In this document: in pieces, positions 6,789-12,250 of the stretch | Layout: each line of letters opens with the position of its first letter | Position numbering within the stretch: position 1 is the first letter of the stretch | NCBI GenBank assembly: GCA_018262455.1 | Contig: JAGSPR010000295.1 | Span: forward strand, 1 to 12,250 | Length of the DNA stretch: 12,250 nucleotides | Source of the DNA: Deltaproteobacteria bacterium | Lineage (GTDB): Bacteria > Myxococcota > Polyangia > Haliangiales > Haliangiaceae | Direction of reading: 5' to 3' | Notes under the pieces: model-generated | The model's input: only the letters and a program-made list of their open reading frames with translations | Told to the model about the DNA's origin: nothing | Databases searched by the model: none | Made by a program: the position numbers and the translations under genes

Positions 6789-7477
6789 TTGAGCCGCGCG
6801 ACGATCTCGTCGCGGGTGGCGACTTGCTTGTCGACGAGCAGGGCGAGCAGCATGCGCAAGACCTGCTGGTCGCGTTCGATCATCGCCTCGAGCTTCGACA
6901 GCCGGTCCTGGAGCGCATCGATCTCGGCATCGCGGGTGTGCGCGGTGGGCGTGGGGGGCACGTGGCGAGCCACCCGCTCGAACCGCGCGGGCATCTGCGC
7001 GCCCACGCCGGGCCCTGGCGGCGGGGTGGCGTAGCTGTCCATCGGGACCGAGCCGCCGTAGTACGTCGCGATCGCTCGCTCGATCATCCGGGGTCCTGCG
7101 ATGTGCGGCCGGATATTGAGCTGGGTGCGAATCCGCAGCTCATCGACGATCCCGTCGTTCGTCGGATCGGCCATCGCGACATCGAGAAACTTCATCGGCT
7201 GGGCGAACGGGATCAGGTTGTGTTGGTGCGCGAGCTCGCTCGGGACGAGGTCGATCACCGCCTGCTCGATCTTGAGCTGGTCGAGATCGACCGCCGTCAC
7301 GCTGAGCTGGCTGGACAGCACGCTGACCAGCGCCGCCTCGTCGATCACCTTCATCTCGATGAGGGTTCGCCCGAGCGGCCTTCCCCAGCGGCGCTGGTCG
7401 GAGAGCGCCGCACGCAGCGAGTCCGGGTGGAGCACCCCGGCCTCGATCAGCATCTCGCCCAGCTTCTTCCGCGCCAT
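6785..7477 (-). CDS. Stand-alone GspE/MshE N-terminal-domain protein with coiled-coil tail
   Basis: This 230-residue protein corresponds to the N-terminal (MshEN/T2SSE_N) domain of type II secretion and type IV pilus ATPases, but has no ATPase domain. Residues 5-57 hold two 24-residue motifs separated by five residues (KLGEMLIEAG up to Gln28; PLGRTLIEMK up to Gln57), the spacing of c-di-GMP-binding MshEN domains. The usual first Arg is Lys5 in motif one and Pro34 in motif two, so binding is uncertain. The second half of the domain follows (LVPSELAHQHNLIPFAQ, LDVAMADPTND, ending near AIATYYG at about 142). A Pro-rich linker and a coiled coil at about 178-212 (IDALQDRLSKLEAMIERDQQ) complete it. 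A Shine-Dalgarno GGAG lies 5 bp before the ATG. It is first in the minus-strand trio. It may be a c-di-GMP-responsive adaptor, by inference only. Confidence 0.82.
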   Translation of the reverse strand: MARKKLGEMLIEAGVLHPDSLRAALSDQRRWGRPLGRTLIEMKVIDEAALVSVLSSQLSVTAVDLDQLKIEQAVIDLVPSELAHQHNLIPFAQPMKFLDVAMADPTNDGIVDELRIRTQLNIRPHIAGPRMIERAIATYYGGSVPMDSYATPPPGPGVGAQMPARFERVARHVPPTPTAHTRDAEIDALQDRLSKLEAMIERDQQVLRMLLALLVDKQVATRDEIVARLK

Positions 7478-7513
7478 GTCAGCTCCGTCCCCGTGCTGGC
7501 ATCATGTGGCCCG

Positions 7514-7542
7514 ATGATAGTCGGGGTGCCTTGGGTTGTCGA
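7514..7542 (-). promoter_or_regulatory. Sigma70-like promoter for the minus-strand three-gene operon
   Basis: Read on the minus strand: a -35 box TCGACA (7542-7537, five of six to TTGACA), a 17-bp spacer, and a -10 box TATCAT (7519-7514, five of six to TATAAT). Transcription would start near 7507, giving a leader of about 30 nt before the ATG at 7477, with GGAG as ribosome binding site. The 97-bp region 7478-7574 also has to hold the promoter of the divergent hydrolase gene, for which no convincing boxes were seen. Confidence 0.5.
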
Positions 7543-7574
7543 AGACTGTGCGACTGCCGGGGTAAGCTGCGGGC

Positions 7575-8138
7575 ATGAGCTCGACGGCTGGCTTGCAGAT
7601 CGAGCGGATCCTCCTCGCGCCGCGGTGGGGCGGCACGATCGACGACGACTGGCACCCCTGGCTCGCGGCCCAGGTGCCCGGCATCGAACGGATTCCGCTC
7701 CCCGACCCCGGCGCGCCGGTCCCGACGACCTGTGGGGAGCGGTTCGCCGCCGCGCTCGACGCCGGCGATCCGGCACGGACGCTCCTCGTCGGACATAGCG
7801 TGTCGTGCCAGGGCTGGCTGCACGCGGTCGCCCGCGGCTCGATCCGGGTCGCCGGGCTGCTCGCGATCGCCGGCTGGTGGACGGTCGATCGCCCGTGGCC
7901 GACGATCCGCCCCTGGTGCGACGCGGTCCTCGATCACGCCGCGCTGCGCGACCGGCTGGGGCGGGTTCACGTGGTGCTCGGCACCGACGACCCCTTCACC
8001 TCCGACCAGCACGCCAACGCGCAGCGATGGCGCGACCAGCTCGGCGCGACCGTCGAGATCGTGGACCGTGGCCGACACTTCAACCAGCGTCAGGAGCCCG
8101 CCGTGCTCGCGGCGCTGCGCGCGCTGCTGGCGACCTGA
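7575..8138 (+). CDS. RBBP9/YdeN-family alpha/beta serine hydrolase
   Basis: This small (187-residue) cytosolic alpha/beta hydrolase belongs to the RBBP9/YdeN type. It starts with the typical strand and loop ILLAPRWGGTIDDDWHPWL. The nucleophile elbow is Ser75 in LLVGHSVSCQGWL, the acid is probably Asp139 (or Asp138) in LGTDDPFTS, and the base is His168 in GRHFNQRQ. The length is typical for this family (about 180-190). The substrate is unknown; relatives are esterase-like or poorly defined. The ATG at 7575 has only a weak GGGGTAAG upstream. It is divergent from the MshEN-type operon and separated by 132 bp from the next plus-strand gene, so probably transcribed alone. Confidence 0.85.
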   Translation: MSSTAGLQIERILLAPRWGGTIDDDWHPWLAAQVPGIERIPLPDPGAPVPTTCGERFAAALDAGDPARTLLVGHSVSCQGWLHAVARGSIRVAGLLAIAGWWTVDRPWPTIRPWCDAVLDHAALRDRLGRVHVVLGTDDPFTSDQHANAQRWRDQLGATVEIVDRGRHFNQRQEPAVLAALRALLAT

Positions 8139-8270
8139 CCGCGCGAGCCGCCGACGTCTCGACGGCCAACGCGCTGGCCACTCGAGGGTGGTGAATCGCA
8201 ACAGCGACGCGGCGAACCTCGCGACACCACACCCGTCCAGGATGGTCCGGGTCTTGCTCCGGGCGCGCCC

Positions 8271-9869
8271 GTGCGAACCAGCTTGGCTCCCGTTGCTCTC
8301 CTTGTCGCGCTTGCCTCCGGGTTCGCGTGTGTCGATGAATCCGCTACTGCATCCGGCGCGGATGACCTGACCTCGGTCGACGGCATCGAGCACACGATCG
8401 ATCTCGACGCGTTCGTCGACGTTCCGAGCGGCGCGAACGACGATGCCGTCAAGGACGCGATCCACCGCGAGCTCAAGAGCGCGCTCGGTGCCCTGCGCGA
8501 ACGCGGCATCGGCGTTGCCGACCGCGACGGCCAGCGCAACCTGGCCGGGGCGGTGCTGGTGCGCACGCCGCTCGCCGTGATCGCGACCGATGGGGCGACG
8601 CTCCGCCAGGTCGATCGCGTGCGGTACCACTACCACGACATCGCGCTGGTCGAGCGCGACAAGCTGCCGAGCGGCCCGATCGAGTTGACGTTGCTGTTCG
8701 GCGACTACATCGCGCGCGCGGCCGAGCTCACGCCGATCTGCTCCGATGACCTCGCCACCGAGCCTGATTCGCTCTGGTATCACTACCAGCCCAGGACCTC
8801 GGCGTGCCGCACGGCGATCAACGCCGAGGCGACCGCGATCGCGGCCGCGCAGGCCGCGCTCGTCAACCCGAACACCCAGATCAGCGCGCGCGACGCCGAC
8901 CGCCGGTTCTTGACGACCCGGGCGACGCTGGTGCGCAGCGCGGCCGCGCCCACGCTGTATCCCGAGTACGACCGGCTGTGGGGGTTCGCGGGTGACCAGG
9001 CGCGAACCACGGTCCTCGCCTACTCGTTCTTCGGCGTGGATTCCGACGAGTCCAACCCGTACGACAACGGGCTCATCGAGTACCTGCGGTTCCAGCGCGT
9101 GCTGCGCGCCCGGCTGCCCGGCGTGCACGTCACCGAGACCGCGCCCCAGGCGTTCCTGCTCGACTTCACGATCGATGGCCACAAGCTCGCGAATGTCGGA
9201 TGGGACGATGTCGAGCGCTGGATCATCGATCGCACGGGGTTGCCCGCCGAGGTCGCCGGCGATCCGGGCAAGACCGCCGAGCTGCTGCGTCAGGTGATCG
9301 CCGCGTTCAGCGAGCGCTGGATCGTCTGGCAGTGGCCGGTGACGGTGCGGCGCGGTGGCGTCGAGCGCACGATGACCGTCGAGATCCGCACGTTCCACGG
9401 CTACGAGGACGGCACCGCCGAGCGCCGGCTGCACGCGCGGTGGCGATATCTCGAAGCGTTCTGGCACGCCGACATCTTCGCGTACACCGGGCACAGCCAC
9501 TTCGGGCACGGCCCGCTCGAGCCGTGGGAGTACCGCACCGGCAACTTCCCGAATCGCTACCAGCTCGCGCTGTTCAACTCGTGCCTGTCGTTCAACTACT
9601 ACGACGAGGACTTCCTGGTGATGCACCCCGGTGGCAGCACCAAGCTCGATGTCGTGGTCAACGGCCTGCCCGCCTACTGGACGGGCATGGGCGAGGCGAC
9701 CGCGGGCTATCTCACCAGCTTGCTCGACGGCGAGCACACCTGGCGCGACGTGCTCGGCGCCATGGTGGTCGACCTGCCGTGGCAGCAAGGCTACGACCCG
9801 ATGCGCGCGGTCAACGGCGAGCTCGACAACACCTACGCGCCGGCCGGGCTGACGATCGCGCCGCGCTGA
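8271..9869 (+). CDS. Exported probable lipoprotein with gingipain/caspase-like His/Cys pair
   Basis: This 532-residue protein is exported. A basic MRTS start is followed by a hydrophobic stretch and SGFAC, so Cys20 may be lipidated, although Gly at -3 is a poor lipobox and ordinary secretion is possible. The GTG at 8271 was chosen because the signal sequence starts there and no in-frame ATG lies upstream. No known domain is obvious in the first 390 residues, which are rich in Asp and Ala. The C-terminal third resembles clan CD cysteine peptidases (gingipain, caspase). A hydrophobic strand leads to His408 in ADIFAYTGHSHFGHG, a second leads to Cys438 in LALFNSCLSFNYY, and a helix with TAGYLTSLLDGEHTW follows. 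The His-Cys distance of 30 matches gingipain-type enzymes. Peptidase activity is inferred from these motifs only. It is preceded by 132 bp with no clear promoter or ribosome site, and is convergent with the PARP-finger gene. Confidence 0.7.
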   Translation: MRTSLAPVALLVALASGFACVDESATASGADDLTSVDGIEHTIDLDAFVDVPSGANDDAVKDAIHRELKSALGALRERGIGVADRDGQRNLAGAVLVRTPLAVIATDGATLRQVDRVRYHYHDIALVERDKLPSGPIELTLLFGDYIARAAELTPICSDDLATEPDSLWYHYQPRTSACRTAINAEATAIAAAQAALVNPNTQISARDADRRFLTTRATLVRSAAAPTLYPEYDRLWGFAGDQARTTVLAYSFFGVDSDESNPYDNGLIEYLRFQRVLRARLPGVHVTETAPQAFLLDFTIDGHKLANVGWDDVERWIIDRTGLPAEVAGDPGKTAELLRQVIAAFSERWIVWQWPVTVRRGGVERTMTVEIRTFHGYEDGTAERRLHARWRYLEAFWHADIFAYTGHSHFGHGPLEPWEYRTGNFPNRYQLALFNSCLSFNYYDEDFLVMHPGGSTKLDVVVNGLPAYWTGMGEATAGYLTSLLDGEHTWRDVLGAMVVDLPWQQGYDPMRAVNGELDNTYAPAGLTIAPR

Positions 9870-9913
9870 CGCCGCGCTGGACGCCAGAGCCACCGGATCG
9901 AGCGCAGCGTCAG
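9866..9913. terminator. Possible bidirectional terminator: inverted repeat spanning two convergent stop codons
   Basis: CTGACGC (9866-9872) and GCGTCAG (9907-9913) form a perfect 7-bp inverted repeat around the 40-bp gap between convergent genes. Each arm contains a stop codon, TGA at 9867-9869 on plus and TGA at 9912-9910 on minus. The 34-nt loop is long and there is no T-run, so a classical intrinsic terminator is not shown. A role as a stem or protein site is possible, and chance cannot be excluded. Confidence 0.3.
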
Positions 9914-11241
9914 TCTCGACACAGCCGAAGAAACGGCGCGTTGGCCTTGAACGTCTTGGTCCCCGACTCGAAGGCGATCTCGATCTTGTCGTCGTGCTTG
10001 CGCAGCACGCGTCCGCGTCCCCAGTCCGGTCTGCCGGTGTGCTCGACCCAGTCGACGCCGGGTTCGGGGCCGACGTCGGGGGCCGCGGGGAACGTCACGA
10101 CCTCGCAGATCCGCCGGAGCGCCGCCCCGCACGCGGCCGGGATCGGGCGGCCGGTGATGTCGAGCCGGTGTAACCGCCGGCCCTCCAGCGCGCGCTCGAG
10201 CCTTTCGGCGTCGCCTGGTTCGAAGCTGGACTGTCGGATCGCGAGCTCGTCCAGCCGCGCGAGCCAGCCGGTGCTGGACAGCGGGGCCACGACGTCGTCA
10301 TCGCTTCGATCGATCGCGAGCCGCGTGAGCGCAGGCAGCTCCGCCGGATCGCACGCGCGCAGGAGCTCGAGGGGACATCGGATCAGCTCGAGCGAGCGCA
10401 GCCCGGCATGCACCAGGCGGTCGAGCCGCGCGCAGTCCTCGAGGGTGAGGTGCTCCAGCCGAGGCAGCAGGCCCATGGTCTCGGCAGGCGCGTCGAGATC
10501 GCCGATCACGTGCAACGTGCGGAGGCTGGCCGGGAGCAGCCCGGGGGGAATTGTCACCTGCACGGCTCGGTATCCGGCCAGCTGCACCCCGACGAGCAGC
10601 TGGCAGCTGGGATGCGCGAACACGCTCGCGCGTGCGGCGACACCGTCACGGACCTCGAGCTCCACCTTGCGGAGGAACCCGATCCCCCACCGGTGGCGGT
10701 CGTTCGGCTTCCATCCGGGCGTCAACGCAAGCCGGAGCTCGTTGCGCCTTCCCCGCGCGACCGGATCCAGCTCTCCCGCGAGCTCGAGCGCGATCAGCTC
10801 ACCTCGGTCGTCGCCCCGGAGCTGCAGGTGATCGCCGAGCACCAGGAGCAGGTCGCGATCGCCGGGCGCGTTCGCGAGCTCGGCGAGCAGTCGGCAGGTC
10901 GTCTCGTCGCCGCCGAGAGGCACGGCCTTGCGTGCGACGGCAGGCCCCTGCTCCGCGAGCGTGGCGTGAACCTGCTGGACGAGTCTCGGATCTCGCCGTT
11001 CCACGTCCGCCAGCACCGTCTCGCGGAGCTCGGGCTTCGTGTCACGCGAGACCAGCGCGTCGTGGGCGAGCTTGCTATCGCGATCGACCGCGCATGCGAG
11101 ATGGGAGAACTGCCGAACCGTGTGTTCGAACCGCGCATCGTCGATCTCTTCGGCGACGCGGATCTCGGCGTGTGCGATCTTGCCGCCGCACAGCCTGCAC
11201 GTCGCTCTACCGGAGGCCGCGCGCTCGAGCGATGCCGTCAT
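9910..11241 (-). CDS. PARP-type zinc finger / leucine-rich repeat protein
   Basis: This 443-residue protein of unknown role has an unusual domain order. Residues 5-55 match a PARP-type zinc finger: SGRATCRLCGGKIAHAEIR with Cys15-x2-Cys18-x28-His47-x2-Cys50, the spacing of the DNA-break-sensing finger of eukaryotic PARP1. Residues about 118-152 (LLAELANAPGDRDLLLVLGD, then GDDRGELIALEL) resemble the short TIGR02996 domain found next to repeats in Myxococcus and Gemmata proteins. About 215-375 is leucine-rich-repeat-like (LRTLHVIGDL, LEHLTLEDC, LRSLELIRC, LTRLAIDRS, LDELAIRQS). The last 40 residues (DWGRGRVLRKHDDKIEIAFE, then GTKTF) look like a small Tudor/SH3-like barrel of the DUF3553 type. 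No ADP-ribosyltransferase domain is present. The ATG at 11241 was chosen; a GTG at 11265 would add eight residues, and neither has a clear ribosome site. It is divergent from the exported protein gene. Confidence 0.78.
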   Translation of the reverse strand: MTASLERAASGRATCRLCGGKIAHAEIRVAEEIDDARFEHTVRQFSHLACAVDRDSKLAHDALVSRDTKPELRETVLADVERRDPRLVQQVHATLAEQGPAVARKAVPLGGDETTCRLLAELANAPGDRDLLLVLGDHLQLRGDDRGELIALELAGELDPVARGRRNELRLALTPGWKPNDRHRWGIGFLRKVELEVRDGVAARASVFAHPSCQLLVGVQLAGYRAVQVTIPPGLLPASLRTLHVIGDLDAPAETMGLLPRLEHLTLEDCARLDRLVHAGLRSLELIRCPLELLRACDPAELPALTRLAIDRSDDDVVAPLSSTGWLARLDELAIRQSSFEPGDAERLERALEGRRLHRLDITGRPIPAACGAALRRICEVVTFPAAPDVGPEPGVDWVEHTGRPDWGRGRVLRKHDDKIEIAFESGTKTFKANAPFLRLCRD

Positions 11242-11302
11242 GAGCCGTCCGCACGGTAGCGACACCCGCTGCCAGGCGCCAGCGAGGTCGATTCGGTCGA
11301 CA

Positions 11303-11318
11303 CGTGACTCAGGTCACA
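11303..11318. promoter_or_regulatory. CRP-like palindrome in the divergent region upstream of the exported protein gene
   Basis: The 16 bp CGTGACTCAGGTCACA match the CRP consensus TGTGA-N6-TCACA at nine of ten fixed positions. The core GTGAC-TCAG-GTCAC (11304-11317) is a perfect 5-bp-arm palindrome. It sits in the 131-bp gap (11242-11372) between the PARP-finger gene and the exported protein gene, 54 bp before the latter's ATG. Two direct GGTCGA copies (11286-11291, 11295-11300) lie beside it. A CRP/FNR-type regulator is inferred from similarity only; promoter boxes nearby are unclear. Confidence 0.35.
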
Positions 11319-11372
11319 GCCGGCACGCGCTAGTTTCGTGAAGGTCGGGGCGGCCCGACGACACCCATCCGC

Positions 11373-12250
11373 ATGCATCGGATCTTCCTGGCAGCAGTCG
11401 TCGGCCTGGTCATGGCAACCCGCGGGGTTGCGGAGGCCGGCGAAGCGGCGCGCGTGGTGGTGGTGCGCACCGGGGGAGAGCCCGCGTGTCTCGATCCCGC
11501 GGCGGTGGCGAGCGCGATCACGCGCCACGCGGCAACGCCTGCGCAGGCGATGGCGGAACCGCCGACCCAGGGCGAAGGCGTGGTGGAGATCCGGATCACC
11601 GGAGATGCCAGGCAGCTGCGCGTCCAGCTGACCGGCGGCGGGCACGATCGCACGACCAGCTTCGACGATACGCCGTGTCCTTCGATGCCCGATGTGGTCG
11701 CCGCGTTTGTCGCGAGCGCGCTGGCGCCGACCCCGGATCTATCGGTGGTCGCGCCGCCCGCGCAGGTCGACGCTGCGGCGACGGCCGCGGCACACCTGCA
11801 CGGCGAGCGCTTGGCCGTGCTCGCAACTGCCCTGCGCTCGAATGCGGCACCGACCAAGGACTGGAAAGGGCGTGAGTATCTCTTCGGGGCAGCGCTCGGG
11901 ATCGGCATGGGAGCGCTCACGATCGCGACCGCCGATGAGCCGTTCGGCACGACTCACGTTCTCGCGATCGGTGGCGCGGTGGTGACGACGGCCGGCGGCA
12001 TCACCGCATATGCGACGTGGGGCCACGCGCACGCCCGGCTGATCGGAGAAGCGACGTTCGCGCTCGGGTTCGGTACCATTCTGGCCGCCAACGCGTTCGA
12101 CGGCGTCGCCATCGATGACCAGAACATCGAGGTGCAGCGCGACACGTTCCACGAGGCGGACCTCGTGTTTGCCGGGACCGTGGTCGTGAGCGGGCTTTGG
12201 CGCGCGATCGATTACGATCGGCTGCGGCCGACGTCGGACCAGACGCTGGA
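11373..12250 (+). CDS. Exported protein with C-terminal membrane segments (3' end outside window)
   Basis: The frame is open from ATG 11373 to the right edge (292 codons), so the protein is incomplete. An N-terminal signal peptide is clear: MHRIF, a hydrophobic run, and a probable cleavage after Ala22 (VAEA|G). The mature part begins with a compact domain of about 100 residues that has strands VVVVRTG, VVEIRITG and RQLRVQLTGG and two cysteines (Cys39, Cys102) that could form a disulfide in the periplasm. An Ala-rich linker leads to four hydrophobic stretches at about 169-186, 195-215, 222-240 and 262-280, likely membrane helices. This layout recurs in hypothetical envelope proteins of myxobacteria, as far as I recall, but I do not recognise a named family. 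It is divergent from the PARP-finger gene, with a CRP-like site upstream and no clear Shine-Dalgarno sequence. Confidence 0.75.
   Translation, partial: MHRIFLAAVVGLVMATRGVAEAGEAARVVVVRTGGEPACLDPAAVASAITRHAATPAQAMAEPPTQGEGVVEIRITGDARQLRVQLTGGGHDRTTSFDDTPCPSMPDVVAAFVASALAPTPDLSVVAPPAQVDAAATAAAHLHGERLAVLATALRSNAAPTKDWKGREYLFGAALGIGMGALTIATADEPFGTTHVLAIGGAVVTTAGGITAYATWGHAHARLIGEATFALGFGTILAANAFDGVAIDDQNIEVQRDTFHEADLVFAGTVVVSGLWRAIDYDRLRPTSDQTL

Noticed and set aside
8139..8270. A possible terminator or small gene in the 132-bp gap before the caspase-like gene.
   Set aside because: Only 4-bp hairpin arms (CCAC/GTGG) and no credible small frame with a ribosome site were found.
7479..9893. A very long open frame (804 codons) on the minus strand across the hydrolase and caspase-like genes.
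   Set aside because: It is antisense to two genes with clear motifs and signal sequence. Its translation is low-complexity Arg/Ala/Val/Asp typical of a GC-rich shadow frame, with no recognisable domain.
9200..10831. A 543-codon plus-strand frame running from within the caspase-like gene into the antisense of the PARP-finger gene.
   Set aside because: It overlaps two well supported genes and its product is Arg/Ser/Pro-rich without domain features.

Overview
The window is GC-rich, densely coding DNA with short intergenic gaps on both strands. It looks like the chromosome of a myxobacterium-like bacterium (Myxococcota). The clues are the base composition, the lax lipoprotein and exported hypothetical proteins, and a PARP-finger/leucine-rich protein of a kind often reported from that group. 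This placement is an inference, because no rRNA or marker gene is present. No tRNA, rRNA, CRISPR array, insertion sequence or integrase was seen.

Left part (1-5725): the 3' part of a hybrid sensor histidine kinase runs in from the left edge. It converges, with a 62-bp overlap, on a LysR-type regulator on the minus strand. A 54-bp divergent promoter region then opens onto a tight plus-strand operon for aromatic amino acid breakdown. Its order is homogentisate 1,2-dioxygenase (hmgA), 4-hydroxyphenylpyruvate dioxygenase (hppD, overlapping hmgA by an ATGA) and a tryptophanase (tnaA, 5 bp further on). HppD makes homogentisate and HmgA opens its ring. TnaA would split tryptophan to indole, pyruvate and ammonia. 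As read, hppD is broken: its N-terminal domain carries three perfect 30-bp tandem repeats, then a deletion of roughly 47 codons plus a frameshift joins two reading frames. The catalytic C-terminal half is intact. The LysR gene is the likely regulator. No maleylacetoacetate isomerase or fumarylacetoacetase gene is in the window.

Middle part (5737-7477, minus strand): three genes probably transcribed together from a good sigma70-like promoter near 7514-7542. They encode a stand-alone GspE/MshE N-terminal-type protein with a coiled-coil tail, a permuted papain-fold (YiiX-like) hydrolase whose GTG start overlaps the previous stop, and a SnoaL-like NTF2-fold protein.

Right part (7575-12250): a small RBBP9/YdeN-type serine hydrolase, and an exported probable lipoprotein with a gingipain/caspase-like His/Cys pair. 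Convergent to the latter is a minus-strand protein combining a PARP-type zinc finger, a TIGR02996-like segment, leucine-rich repeats and a small C-terminal beta domain. Divergent from that is an exported membrane protein that runs off the right edge. A CRP-like palindrome lies between the last two genes. The most noteworthy items are the disrupted hppD with its repeat, the PARP-finger protein, the caspase-like exported protein and the stand-alone MshEN-type operon.
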